This document shows, piece after piece, positions 34,146 through 47,529 of a DNA stretch of 64,000 bases (its first letter is position 1; every line of letters begins with the position of its first letter). The DNA comes from Oxyruncus cristatus (taxonomy: Eukaryota > Chordata > Aves > Passeriformes > Cotingidae), in contig VXAY01002872.1 of the NCBI GenBank assembly GCA_013399855.1, positions 273,206 to 337,205 of the forward strand. Direction: 5' to 3'. Made by a program: the position numbers and the translations under genes. The notes beneath the pieces are model-generated. The model saw nothing but the letters and a program-made list of their open reading frames with translations, was not told the origin of the DNA and did no database searches.

Positions 34146-35049
34146 CTGAACAAATGAAGGAAAATTATGTCATGGAGACCAAAGAATGCAATAGAAATCC
34201 GAAAATGACAACTTCCTGGCATGCAGAAAGAATATAATGATCCTACTTTCTTTCTGAAAATGTGGGCAATGACAGGATCTCAGACATGACGACTTTAACA
34301 ATAACAGCTGAAATTCAAGTTTTGCTATTAGAGCTTCTTACTTGCAGAGATTACAATGCGCGAACAGTAGCTGGTTTATGGCAATAGGAATGTCTCAAAT
34401 CTCCTTCTAAATGTTCTGGATAGAATTTTGTTGGTGTGAGTCCAAGGGAAATGTTTGACTAGCCACAAAAACACCAAAGGCAGAGAACATATAAATGTTT
34501 GGTCTCAAGAAACAGAAAGGTACTTTTGTCAAGCTCTTTCATTTTCTTATTGTGAACCTGTAAGGAAATATTTTCATGTTTACCGTGCAACATATGCAGC
34601 GCTTAATTTCACAGATTCTATTGCACATAAAATAATTTGAATATTAAATAGTTGCACACACATGGCTGCAGAAAAAATTGACTAAAAATATGAAAGTTCA
34701 GAAGAGGTTGAATTGAGTAACATAGAATACAGACTAATATGAGGTTCACATGGGTAAGCTGTGTAACACCTATGAGCATCAGCGAATTGACATTCCTCAT
34801 CCCAGCTCTTTTTTTAACAGAAAAATGTCCGTGAAAAGTGCAAGGAAAAAAACTCTACAAATTGCACAAAGCTATACAAACTTTCCTGCACAATCTGCTC
34901 CTCTTTTTCAATGGTTTTTAAAATGTTATGAGCAGGTCAATTCAAATTTGAGTAAAGATTCTTTCAATTCAAAGTCCTTTTATCATCACAATAGAACTTT
35001 TGAGGCTGATAAGATTTGCATTTAATTATACTAGAAAACTCCAAATAAA

Positions 35050-35124
35050 NNNNNNNNNNNNNNNNNNNNNNNNNNNNNNNNNNNNNNNNNNNNNNNNNNN
35101 NNNNNNNNNNNNNNNNNNNNNNNN
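35050..35124. other. Assembly gap (75 N)
   Basis: Seventy-five unknown bases are followed by 26 consecutive T (35125-35150). The homopolymer is the likely cause of the sequence break. The true length is unknown. Confidence 0.98.
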
Positions 35125-36282
35125 TTTTTTTTTTTTTTTTTTTTTTTTTTAGGTACAAACTGAAGTTAGGATCTACACATTCAGATTTGTAATTAACTAT
35201 GTCACTCTTTCATAATTCCTCTTTTCATTTTTATCCTTTCTTCTTTTTACTCACCCTGAAAGGACAACTTGAGTTAAGTAAAAACTGTATGCAAGCATGC
35301 ATCTGAAAATAAGCTTCTCCTTTCTTTCTCCTTCAAGCTGTTATGGTCATTTACACTCAGTTCTAACTAAGAGGCAAGGAGACACAGTGAAAGAACTTTT
35401 TTCCCCACTACATTTGTGTATGTCACAATAAGACCCAGTTCTTCTCTCTATCTCCCTCTTACCCCAAACCAGCTCTGTAAATGCACTATAGTGGTTAGTG
35501 ATTTCAGCTGAAGCTGAACCAAACAACAGGTTCCTGGTTCTCCTTTTCTTACACAGCAGGTAATCAAATACTAACAGGAATAGGAATGACACAGACTCCA
35601 TAACATTTGGCATACCTTTTGACATTAAAGATACCATGCAGAAACCTTTTACAACAGTGAAAGAATTTGCACTTGCTTTTATTTAATTTTATTTTTGCGT
35701 GATGACAGGTCCTTCAGGCTAAACGGACACTCTTACTGTACTAGAAAATGAGCAGCCTTCAGTGGCACAGAAGGATTGCTTTGTAGCCAGGCGGCCAGCC
35801 CAAGAGGATTAAATCACTGCACACATTGGAAGGTGCTCAGGAGTCTGGGTGAATTAAAAGCTGTTTGAAATGAATCTTCTCATGGACTCTTATGCTTTTG
35901 CATTTCCGTTCTCCTGGGGTGGACCTTTCTGTGGGCAACTGACGCTCAGAAATATCAGAAATTTAGACAAAGTTTTCATAAACAGGCTGGTACCTGAATG
36001 AATGTTGGTGAGGAAGACATTTACAAAAGGTATCTCTTAATGAACAGTGGACTCTCTCTAGGGCTTCTCAGTGGACTGTAGGGATGGATTTTTTTTTCAC
36101 TTATTTAGAGGCAAAAATGTCAGGTACAGTGACAGAGAAAAAGAAAAAAAATAAAAGCACCTAACCAACAATTAATCACCCTTCTACCATGCAAAATTGA
36201 TCATCAGAAAAGATTTTCAACAGCTCCAATAAAATCTGCAACAGAAAAATAAAGAGATTTTCAATATACATGCACTGGCAAT

Positions 36283-36700
36283 TGTCCTGGTTTTGGCCAG
36301 GACAAGAGTTATTTTTTTCTCAGCAGCCATGAGAGGTGGAGCCTGGAGCTGTACGGTCAGGTTTGGGTTGTTATTCTGTACCTCACTGCTGGGGAGTGTA
36401 AAAAAGGGCTTCTCTCTTCTGAGGAGGAGGTGGGCATGGCTTGTGGTTGGGAAAAGCGTTGTGGGTGGAGGGTCCGTCCACCATTTTCATTGTCCTGGGC
36501 TTGGGGAGCATTTTTGCATCTAAATCACCCTCTTTCCTACACTATTGTTACTAGTATTGTTGCTGTTACTGTTCCTTTTCTTATCTCACTGCATTTCCAG
36601 TAAACTGTTCTTATCTCGAACTATAATTGCCTTCTGTGTGAGTTTCTTTTTACTGGAATTATTAAATTTGGAAATACTGTTCCTAAACCACAACACAACA
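36283..36700 (+). mobile_element. Solo LTR of an avian endogenous retrovirus
   Basis: The block starts TGTCCTGG and ends CCACAACA (36695), or five bases later because CAACA is repeated. It opens with an 8-bp perfect inverted repeat (TGTCCTGG and CCAGGACA, 36283-36304), a pattern I associate with songbird LTRs. A 3' part with 'cagtaaactgttcttatctc' fits the polyadenylation region of such LTRs. No internal viral gene flanks it on either side, so it is a solo LTR left by recombination. I found no matching target duplication: GCAAT precedes it and CAACA or CAAAA follows. Class is not assigned. Confidence 0.7.
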
Positions 36701-39700
36701 CAAAAATATTCTAGAGAAAATATTTTAAACTGTAACTTTTAAAGGGAATTATGTACAAGGTATTCGTGATAAAGAGGTGATGGAATTAACTCCCCTTCCA
36801 ACTCTTACCTTTAACATCTGACAAAGCATATTTTAGCAAACTGCTTACAAAATTGGAGAATACCTTTATGCTTTGTAACTCTGGAAGGGATTTTCTTCTG
36901 TAAACTCTTCTGCTAGCTTTGTGAACATACCTAGTTTTGGCACCCATGCTGTCTGGTGATGTAGAGTTTCATACTTTGATTTGATATCATAGAAAGGGAA
37001 ATGTTTTTTCTCCCTTTGTGCAAAGATTTTTGTTTATTCTCCTGGGTAATTCTTAACACCTTTTCCTTTTTTTTCCCACGTATTAATCCCTTTTCTTTCG
37101 TAATGCCTTCTAATGCATAGTCTTGTCCAAAGCTTCCAGTACAGTCAAATACATGTTATTAATAGCATCACCCTTATGAATTTGAATAATGACTGTTTCA
37201 AAGTTCTTACCATGTACTCACACATTTCCAGTATATTGGATTTATTTAATGTATTAGATCTATTTTTTTCTTTTTTTTTTTTCCTTTTGGCTGGGCTTAA
37301 GGGGAAAAATAAAGGTTTCTATCCTAGTGCAGTTTGTTTCTGTCACAGAACTCTTTTTAGACTGCAAATCAAAAATTAAGCAAATAAGAAATAATTTTTA
37401 AAATTACAAAGACTTTAGCAGGACTCTAGACTGACCTTCTGCAAAAGGAGGCTTTTTCAGAAGAGAAAATTAAAAAGCATTGAAAGAGGTGGAAAGGCAA
37501 TAGGAAGCCACAGTTTTCCTGATGTGAGACACTCACTACATTTCAAAAATAGTAAGGGTAGCTGCAAAAGACCTGTGAGAAACCTAAATGTCAGTCTTCC
37601 AAAACTTCTGAGTGTTGTTATCTTCAGCAATATTTTGAATGGTATAAATATTTTAAAGTTATCTTCTATTAAAAGAGATAATAAAATAGCATTCTCAAAT
37701 AGTATGCTCAAAAACATACTGGGTCAATCTTATTAGGCAATATTGATCAACAGTGGTATTTCGCAGTACTGCCACACTTCTTAAGCAAGAATGATATTCC
37801 TTCTTCAACAAACTGATAGATCAGTGTTGAAGTATTTATTAAAGATATTTTATGTATGTAAATAAATTTGCAATTTCTCTAAGGAATGGGTAATGCAGTG
37901 CAACAAATAATTTTTATAGAAATGGGCACAATGATCTATAATTACACTTTCTCCCTTTGGCAATGTCCTTTGTCTCAAGCCTTCTCAATGAATTGAAATA
38001 CTGTTATCTGATTTTTCTCTATAGAAATTATTCTATTTTTTCAAATTCAAAGTAAGCTTAACTTATTGCCTCCAAAATGAGATGTATTTATAAGAATAAC
38101 ATATGATTACACACAGTACATTGTTAAAAATTTATAATGAATAATTGAACACATTATTTTATGAATAGTCTATTCTCTAGAAATTATCTAGCTGAAGTAT
38201 TTGCAAATACTTTCAATCATCTAACACATTTATAATTATCAGAGCTTGCATGCAATTATCTATGAATCAAACCCGGTATCTGATTTAATCCTTATACAGT
38301 GTCTGAGTTTCAATACAGACAGGAGAGGCATCTTAAAAGTAATTTCTTTTCAGAGTAGAAAATAATTTTCAGTAACACAGATCAACAAATGAGACTGTAA
38401 TGGTAGGACAGAAATATAAATGTACAAGCAACAGCTGCAACTCCCTCAAAACCCCGGGTAGGGTATTTCTAGTCAAATCTGGCAATAAACTTGTATTTCT
38501 TTCCTCTTTGTCTTTGGATGACTTGGAACAATTGACCTTGCAGAGACATTTGTAGAAAGATAAACAGTGTATGTAGGTTACAGAACGGCACAGGTTTACT
38601 AGAAATATTCCTTTGGAGGACCAAAAAAAGAAAAAAAAAGGTATGAAAGCGAAGGTTATTAGCTGTCCTATAATTATAAAGAAATCCTTGTTTGATGCTG
38701 TTGTACGTTGTTCTTTGACTTACCTTTAGCTTTCCCAATATTTGGGTTTCATGTCCTCCTGAGGATGTAGATTATCGTATTCTTTGTGATTTGTGTTAGA
38801 CAGTCCTGAAAACTCCCTCCTTCCAATGCAGTTTTATGATCATGATATTGCTTCAAAAATGTACCTTTTTTTTCCACTAGAAAATCTTAGGGATGGTTTA
38901 AAATAAATCACGTCCGTTGAATGCAGCTTTTGATACATTCCTTTATTGCATGGTCCATTACAATATCTCTGTCCCATCTCTTTGCTACTTTCCTTTGCTA
39001 TTTCTGAATAGGTTTGAATATGTAATCTGTATCATTTAGGTTTATTGAGATTTCATTAATTTCGTTTCTTTCTTGGTAGATACTCCTCCACAGACTGAGA
39101 GAAAAACCAAAGGCTGGGATAGAGATCCAAGGTTCAAGAATTTTCTGAGGAAATCTCTAAGAATTTAAATCTGAATGGTGCTACCATATTGGATAGTTCT
39201 GCTGTCTTCTCAGTGTGTTGTTTTTCTTTATACTTACAGCCTTTTTCTCTAGTGAATTTTCTTTTCATACAGTTATAATACATAGTTACCAGTGAGATTT
39301 ATTCAGGCTCTATGTTTTTTCCATTTCATAATATTTCATTAAACTTTATTTGTGTGTCATTAAATTCACACCCTCTATGCTCCTGCACTGTAGTTATCTT
39401 GTCATCATAAATCCTCCGTTAATAGGATTTTATTTCTGAACTAACAATAAAAAGTAATGGAAAAATGAAAATTTTGTAACAAATTATTGTAAAGTGCAGA
39501 AACTGAACCAGCAGGCTGGAAAAATGAGATAAGTATTTTTCTTCACTTTCAGGCAATATATTAACAATTTATAAGCTATCATTTCAAATAATCTAATTGG
39601 ATTGGTGGAATCTGGACAATAAGTTTGAAATATTGTCTCTGAGGGGACATCTGTGTTGTTTTTTCATTCTAACCATGTTTCAAACTTACAGTAATATGAG

Positions 39701-42559
39701 TAAGGGGTGGGGGTTGAGTTGGAAAGAATTAGCCTTAGTTACTTCTTAAATTTAATCAAGGCTATTAAAATGGATTTTACTTACTATACATATAAAAATT
39801 AGAGCTTCTTTTGAAATGTTTCTAATTCATACCAGGCTGCACTTTTCTATCATAATTGTGGTTTCATGTATTTGTTGCTCAGAAAAAAAGACTGTTTTTT
39901 TTTTGTTTCAGATGTTTACCAGAAGAGATTTGAAACTACTACATCACCATTGTAAAAAATCACAAAATTAATCAGAATCTTATATCAACTTTGTTTTCCT
40001 AAAACAGTATCAGATAAAATTGGAATGGTATGGTGATATTTTGTAATTACTGGTGTTGCAACATGTTTTTTTTTGTTTTCAGCTGACCACACATTCAAGC
40101 AAGGAAAGAAAATTTTTCTATCTCAAATTATCTCAAATTGAAGCATTGTTTCCTTCTGGCAAATAAGCTTTAAATAAATACCATATATACACAAATAAAT
40201 AGACAAATAATATAATTTCTTGACTTCTGAACACAGAGCACTCAGCAAAAATACATCAGTTCATCCAGAAGACTCAGATATGTATGCAGTGTTTGGTTTT
40301 TTTTTTTTTTGTTTTGTTTTTGTTTTTTGTTTTTTTTTTGGTTTTTTTTTCAGTTTTTCACCTGTTCTGTAATATGACAGAAGAACTGGAAAATTGTATA
40401 TATGTATAAATTTCCACAATGCATATGCAGGCAAACAAACAAAATGATCAGGACAAAACACGAAATAATAACAGCTTATTTGAAATATAGGTTAAATTTA
40501 TTTTAACTGTATGTGCAAATTGTAACACTCTCCAGACATGCTCTCTCACTGCAGAAGTCTAGACATGCTTCCTAAATAAATCTAGAAAGAAAGTGAATAG
40601 TCTCCAGCAGTCTTTATAAAAAAGCCACTTTCACCAGAACAGGTGACCAAGTTTATATTCTTCTGTCAGTTTAGAAAAAGTAGCAGTTTACAAATAAAAA
40701 TTAGGAGAGACACATATGGAAAAATTACACACCATTTAATACACTGTCTCTCTAAGCAGCTATGCTGGCACTTTTCTTTACAAGAACCCACATTAACTTT
40801 AGTTGAATATAAAAAAAACCTCATGAAGCTATTTAATGAAAATATGTTTCTGGAATGCAAATATCTGGAGAGATTTTTCCCTTTGGAAACAGACAAGTCT
40901 TACTAGGATAGGTGAGCAATGCTTGCATTTTCTGGGGTGAAAGGATGACAACCTCAAAGCATTGGGAGTACTAGAGACCCCGCTTTACTCTCTCATCTTG
41001 TGTAACTTTAATCTACTTGAGACTATGCTTTACGCTTTCTCTGTTCAGTCAGGAACCTGATCTAGAAATGTAATATTTATATAGGAAATGTTTTTTACTT
41101 CTCTTTGGGCAATTGCATAAACTAAAACATATTAACATATAATACAGAAGGAAATTTAACACAAATGCGTTTTGAAGTCCCAGTTAAGCTTTAGTCTTGG
41201 GTTAGATTGAGTGACAAATGGGCTTTGTGGCGTCTTACTTCATAGGGATGCATTTCAGCCATAAATTTGTTATTTTATGGGTAATGAGTAGAAAAATCAC
41301 CTTTGGCAATTCTAATATGAACATACTTCTGATATTATTTTCCAAAGCACTTTATACACTTACCAATCCATCTCCTGGCTTCTTAGTGTTAAGTTAAACC
41401 ACTTTTAGGAAAACCTTTTCCACTGTGTTTGAATCAGTGACAATGACAGGGAATAAAAATTACAGAGAAAATACTCATAAAATAAAAAAGGTAGTCATAA
41501 AACTACTTTTCACTGGCACACTTGCCTCTACTTGGATGGCTCTTGTCCCATCACTTTCACATTTTAGCAAGCATCAGGTGAAGTTAATAGGAGACAGGTT
41601 CAAAACATTGAAAAGCAGTTGGCTTTTCAAGCCAGAAGGGGTAGAACTGTAGATCTTCTGAGCTTTTATAGATTTAGAGGGAGACAGGACAAATTCATTT
41701 AAGAGAACTCTACCGAGGTCTACTATATGCATAAAAATTACATTTAGTCCTGGAAATCCTTCAACTCTGAGTTGCTTTGGAAGGTTGGTGAGCACAGGGG
41801 AAAGTTTCGCCATGTTTGAAGGTCAATTAAGGCCACTGTGAAGAAATGATTCCTGAGTGGATAAAGTTTTGTTTTACCCCCAACAGCCAAATATAAGTTC
41901 CTCTGGTCTTCTATTAACTGTATTTCCTATCATTGTGATCCACTCCAAGGATGTTCAACAGTCATCAGCAAAGCAATGTGCTCCTGAGGTATGTGTGTGC
42001 ATTAGAAATTTCCTGGTTCTGATTTTGCAAGTGATTTGTTGTGTCATTTCAGGCAATTTGTGTGTGTATTTGTTTTCATGTGTTGCTCTGCGTATACATG
42101 CTTTGGTCTGTTTGATTTGGTTCAGAAATCAAGTAGGAATGTGATCTGGGAAAATGGAGAGTTCGCTGATGATGGACTGGGGTTGCTAATGAGCATCTAT
42201 TTCTCAGGTTAGAAGATATCTGTGTTGATCTCATGAGTGGTGTTGAAAAGAGACTGTAGAAGAGGTAAGAAGCTTTGAAGTGACACTGGAATAATTTCAG
42301 CTCAACTATTTCCTCGTATCTCTGTATTACGTGGCTACCACACTACTACTTCCCTCTCTCTTCAAGAATTCATGTTAGTTTCCTTACTTTTGAGGCCTTA
42401 AATTTTGGCACGATATTTTGGCTGTATGAGGTGCCACACGTACAACCTGGGCAGTAGTTCATTAGGTGAATTATACTCAACGTGTATCTATCTTTATTAT
42501 AACCTATTTGACTGGTAACTGTTTGTGACCCCATTAAGTGTATGGACCTTCGCCTCATG
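36701..42559. other. Non-coding AT-rich stretch
   Basis: No gene is recognised. The stretch is notably AT-rich around 37840-38260 and 39420-40250. A T/G low-complexity run is at 40291-40350. Small T runs occur at about 37270-37281 and 39896-39905. Confidence 0.55.
40291..40350. repeat. T/G low-complexity run
   Basis: T runs of up to 14 bases are separated by single or double G. It is the reverse-strand equivalent of the A/C patches elsewhere in the window, but poorer in G runs. Confidence 0.75.
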
Positions 42560-43235
42560 GCCCTTCACCATCTTTATTGCCTTTCTCTGGAGGAGTAGCT
42601 TTATACCTTTCTTATGTTGTGGCACCCAAAACTACACACTGTATTCCAGGTGAGGCCACCCCAGGTCAGAGCAGAGCAGGACAATCCCCTCCCTCGACCG
42701 GCTGGTGATGCTTTGCCTGGTGCCCCCCAGGACAGGGTTGGCCCTCCTGGCTGCCAGGGCACTGCTGACTCACATTCAAGCAGCCATCGACCAGGATCTT
42801 CAGGTCCCTTTCCTGGCACTGCTTTCCAGCATCTCATTCCCCACTCTGTCCATACATCCAGGGTTACCCCATCCCAGGTGCAGAATCTAGCACTTCCCCC
42901 TGTTGAACTTCATGTGGTTGGTGATTGCCCAGTCTTCTAATTTGTCGAGGTCTCTCTGCAGACCCTCCCTGCCTTTGAGGGAGTCAACAGCTCCTCCCAG
43001 TTTTGTGTTGTCTGCAAACTTTTTAGTATCCTGTCCAGTCCTGCTTCCGAGTCATTTATGAAGATGTTGAAGAGCACAGGGCCCAACATGGAGCCCTGTG
43101 GAACCCACCAGTGACAGGTCACCAGTCTGATGTCACCCCATTCACTATTACCCTCTGTGCTCACCCAATGATGTTTCTATGCGGCTGTGGGCTGGACAGT
43201 TTGTCCAACAGGATACTATGTCAAACATCTCTGTG
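42560..43235 (-). mobile_element. CR1 LINE ORF2 fragment, antisense, decayed
   Basis: Read on the minus strand, this covers the CR1 reverse transcriptase from just after motif A into the region past the catalytic box. The block [18 protein letters not shown] lies near 43115-43060. Just downstream the frame shifts, and the catalytic FADD box reads FADN in the other frame, so the enzyme is dead. The more distal thumb/C-terminal coding region follows to about 42600. The 3' UTR and terminal tail expected beyond 42560 are absent, which is unusual because CR1 copies usually lose the 5' end. Confidence 0.88.
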
Positions 43236-43293
43236 AAGTGAAAGCTGTTTTCTAGCATCAAAACTCTGTAAAACCTGAGGCAGCGTGGCTGAT

Positions 43294-43342
43294 TAAAAAT
43301 AATAAAAATCAAACCAAAACAACCACAACACCAGCAGCAATA
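43294..43342. repeat. A/C-rich low-complexity patch
   Basis: An A-rich run with CCA and CAA units directly beside the 5'-proximal end of the antisense CR1 at 42560-43235. It is of the same type as the other A/C patches. Confidence 0.55.
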
Positions 43343-45242
43343 AAGTTTTAAAAGAAAGCTTGATTCCTACAGCAGAAAACAAAGGCAACCTGTATTTAAA
43401 TCAGTAGCTACAGAAATGGAGATGGATCTTACTGAGACTGTTAGATTGCCATTGGCAATGATTTCAGAGATTTCAAAGGATCTGAAGCGGCTTAAGCATT
43501 GAATTGCCCAGTTGAAGTGCAACATAATTTCCCCATATACAAACAGCACCAAGGAATTAAACTAAATGCGTGTGAGGAATTAGAATTGAAGTTGTCACTA
43601 TGCATGTGTTTTTATGATGTTCTAGGTACTAAAATGTCCCAGTTTGCCATTATTTCAGCATGTTGTTTGTTAGACGTAGTACAGAATAATGCAACAGGCA
43701 TTTCCCAGAAGAAATTAGTGCCTGTTTGTTGAGGCTGATTATTTTTCACCTTCTTTGAAGACTGGCTCCTTTTCAAACATGATTCCTTTATACAAACAGG
43801 AGAGTTCTTTGTGCCTAGCACAGTGTACCTGAGGCAATAAATTGCACAATAACACTTCTTTGGCTTTAAGGGTCAAAACAATTGCAAGGTCCTTCGCTTT
43901 TAGCTTTAGGCATTTCATCACTTTGCAATAGCCATCAGAGGCCGTATGTTTGGATCTTTGTCGGTAGTAGGACCAGAAGTCTGCCCAGGGGATAAAAGAG
44001 AGTGAGTTTTATCATACAGTACCTCTTTGCATTGTTTCTGAATGTTCTGAGCTGTCTTTCTGCTGCTGTTTGAAGAACGGCAAGTTATCAGTGCAGTTGG
44101 GTCATTCAGCAAAGTTTTGCTGATTACTTTTAATTCACTACATATGAGGTGTCATCATTTTGTTTAGGTGTCAAAACACAAAATTCACCAGCCAGCTGTT
44201 AAAAAGCAGAGGATGCTGAGAGCAGGCTTTTTGAGTAAAAATTTCATTTCGCTTATAAGCACGGACTATTCTGTAAAAATCTATTTTCTTCCCATAGCTG
44301 GTGACAGAGGTAAAAAAACCCCCAAACTTCTGCATCATTATCTTCTCCCTAGTAATGCCAAAAGCTCTGCTTTTATTTGTACCCTGAACATTAGATACAC
44401 AGCTCAGCGTCAGGGTGATTATCAGATCAAAATACCTACGCATCTTGGAAGTATTTCTACACCTTTAAGTTATCTAGGGATTGCTCTAAAAGCTGCTGAG
44501 CCTCAAAATCCAGGAAAGCAGCTGTATTAGGTAAAGGATATGATACAGCAGATTTTATGGATATCTTCCAGACCTAAACTTTTAAAACATTTGTCTCTGT
44601 TTTGTCATACCCAGTAGCTATCTTAACAGTCTGAGGGGGTCCACCTAACCTGTTTGTTGCCCCAGAATGGAGGTGTAATAGCATCAGGTTTGTGCATTCA
44701 GAGGGAACTGTTCAGCTGATAGCCACCAGAAGAAATTTTCCATGCATCAAGGAACACAAAATACTCCAAGTCAGAAGATTAGTTTGAACCTTCATTTAGC
44801 AGAAGGGCAGTACACATCATTTCGTGAGATTTCTGTTTTTATGCATCTGAAAGGGAGCATTTCTTCAGATTGCAATAGTAGATCCATGTGCAAATATGTA
44901 TTCACGTGAATTCATATTCATGATTCAACAAAGGAACTGTGCAGCGCCTTCCTGGAGGGATGAATAGCACTGTGGAGACAAGCACTTGCCACCTGCAACA
45001 ATCATCTAGCACTAAATGAAGACTCAGAGCAGTTATGCAACTAAAATAATTCCTTTAAAATATTATTATTTATTGTTGAGAATGAACTGAAATGAGTTGA
45101 AAAAGCATTACCAATGTGGATCCTTCAGGTTCAACTGCTATTCCAAAACCACACTACCTCTATGTGATTTACTTCTGCAACCAAAGTAATTCCCATACCC
45201 TGGGAGCCTTTCATACTGCGTGAATGTTGAAAAAATATTCAC

Positions 45243-45297
45243 CTCATCATAAGAGTAAAGAGAAATACGAACACCTGACACCTCAAAATTTATCACC
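45243..45297 (-). other. Candidate 55-base exon (unproven)
   Basis: A strong minus-strand acceptor (GTGCTTTTCTTTTAG) precedes 55 bases that end at a donor (GATGAG|GTGAAT). The segment gives one base plus 18 codons, VINFEVSGVRISLYSYDE, and the surrounding frame is open for 125 codons. The peptide alternates hydrophobic and polar residues like a beta-rich domain, but I do not recognise it. Its end phase (0) is compatible with the start of 31711-31750. Pseudo-exon remains the default explanation. Confidence 0.25.
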
Positions 45298-47529
45298 CTA
45301 AAAGAAAAGCACAGAAGCTGTCCTAATAACATCGTATATTGTGAGAGTCCTTTAACGAGATATAATGTAGTGACACTGCAGCACAGAAAGTACATGACGT
45401 ATGACAGAAGTTTAGAGAGACGGAGCTTTCCACCTAATAACACAAAAATATGTAAGAGGGAATCAAAACTAGGCAGGATGGGTTTCTGGAAATGCTCCTG
45501 AAGGTTTAAAAGCAAAGAGGCATACCTCTCCCTTTTTGTCCTGGGGCTTCATTTTGTATACACTTCAGTGAGACTCAGATCTGTGATTCACGCTTTCAGG
45601 ACAAGAGAATAACCTGTCTCAATGACACAGTAGCACCTAACTGAGCATGAGCACTCATGTTCTAAATGTTAAAATATGTTATCTGCACAGCACTTGGAAA
45701 TTGGCAGGTCATTTTGCCTGGCAATTTCAGCTGCTTAGACAAGAACATTTTCTTGCAATTTTACCTCATTATAAAAGTTGCTCACGGAACTGCTCATTAC
45801 TTTAGTGTTCTGCCAGCGTTTTCATTAGCTGGATACAAACATGCTTGCAGACCATTAAGTGGCAACTTTTATTATTGATTAGAAGTTGTATTTGTGATGC
45901 TTTTAAAATCTTTAGTGGTGTCCATTGCAGCAGAAGACATCCATTAATTCATAACAATTCCTGTCCCTGTGTGAATCCCAAGCTGTGTTCAAGGGCAGGT
46001 TTGCATTCACTGCAACAACCACTACATACAGCAGCTGGGCATGGTCAAGCTTGCCTGTGTTTGTTCCTTTCTAGTTAGGCACTGGTACTTTTTCAGCTTT
46101 TTTTACTCCTGTGACACTCCCAATTTCTTTTGCATTGCATATGGTCTGACCCAAATGTAAGAGATAAGAGGGTAAGGAAAACAGGGAAAATAGCTTCAAA
46201 TGTGTTGGCTATGAAAAATATTGGGGCAGTCACCTTGGATTTAGACTTGGGCAAAAAAACCATCACAGTGGATCTTTTCCTGTTTTATTTGGTACAGTAA
46301 AGACACATTTTCAGACTGCTTTCTCCAGAGGATACATTTTTTCCTTGTCTCTTTTCAGTTTCTGGGGCTGTGAACAAGGAACCAAGTAGTTTGACTGCTG
46401 CCTGCTGCAGTCAGTGGAGCATGCCAATCCTCACAGCATTTATAAGTACAGTGAAGGAGCTCTGCTAGCTCTCTAGCTTCTATCCCTGGAGGAGATGTTT
46501 CACTAATCTAACATTAAATTAGATCTTGAATTCCAGCTACTACATAACCAAAGTTAATTTTGGAAAATAATTTAATTACAGTGCCGGGTTACACATGAGC
46601 AATAGGTAATGCATTATGAATATTATATAAATTTTATCTACAGGAAAAAAACCCAACTGTTTTATTGTAGAACTTGTTTACCAAATTTTTGAAATAGATG
46701 TACTTGAAAAAAAAAAAGAGACAAGACAATAAATGATTTAATTAAACAGAAATAACAGAGACAATGAGGCAGTAACTAGTTATGAGGCAAAGAAAATGGG
46801 AAAATTAGCCATACCACAACTAACCTGTGACAGTTTTATGTAAGTGAAATGGAAAAGGACTTAAATATACAGAAAATAACAGTGAAATTTCAGGATATCT
46901 TGTTCAGTGCTTCAGGGTGAACAGGGAGAGTTCAGCATAATGGGGGCCAGTGGAGCACTACCTGTTGGTGAAGAACGAAAGACTTGTACCCATGGAAATA
47001 CCAAATCACGCTACCCTCTAATGCAACTCAGTGCACTGACAGATACGGGATATAAAAGCCTCACAATGAAGTGCTTTAACACAATGAAGTGTTTCAGTGT
47101 TCCTGAGTAATCGTTTTTGTTTTCTTCAGCTGTATTCAGTTCGCCCCCCCCCTTCTATTTTTCAATAGTCACCTTTACTGCTGTTTTCTTTGTTTTGTAT
47201 TTTCATCTTCATACATGCTGTTTGCCGTCATTAAAGATCTGCTAAGGCATGAGGTCTGCACAGCAGACTCCAAGCAGTTTACAGCTGCCTTTTATGGTGC
47301 TGAGTATCTCCAGATGTGGTTTTACAGCACTTGAGTTTAGCTAGCACAAACAGACAGGCTGTCTGGGTGAGATATCAGGATATCAAAACAGAAGAGAACA
47401 AAATTGTCTGGTTACAGACCTTGGATTTGAAACAACATCAGCAACCAGACCGACTGAGAGACCCAAAGCTGGCAGCTATCCTCTGCTTTGTGCTTTTTTA
47501 TTATTTAGTGGTGGGGAGAATTATCATGT

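Larger units (their letters stand above)
31226..36282. other. Non-coding stretch, candidate mini-exons and one gap
   Basis: No repeat family is recognised. Candidate minus-strand mini-exons at 31711-31750, 33761-33791 and 34116-34145 are listed separately. An A/C patch lies at 33961-33993. An assembly gap (35050-35124) is followed directly by 26 T residues. The segment 32215-32470 is more GC-rich than its surroundings, without recognisable content. Confidence 0.5.
43236..47529. other. Non-coding stretch with one candidate exon
   Basis: No repeat or gene is recognised. An A/C-rich patch lies at 43294-43342. A candidate minus-strand exon at 45243-45297 is listed separately. A C run is at about 47144-47152. 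Confidence 0.5.

Noticed and set aside
44168..44530. 120-codon plus-strand open frame
   Set aside because: No recognisable motif; a 90-codon frame is open on the opposite strand, as expected by chance.
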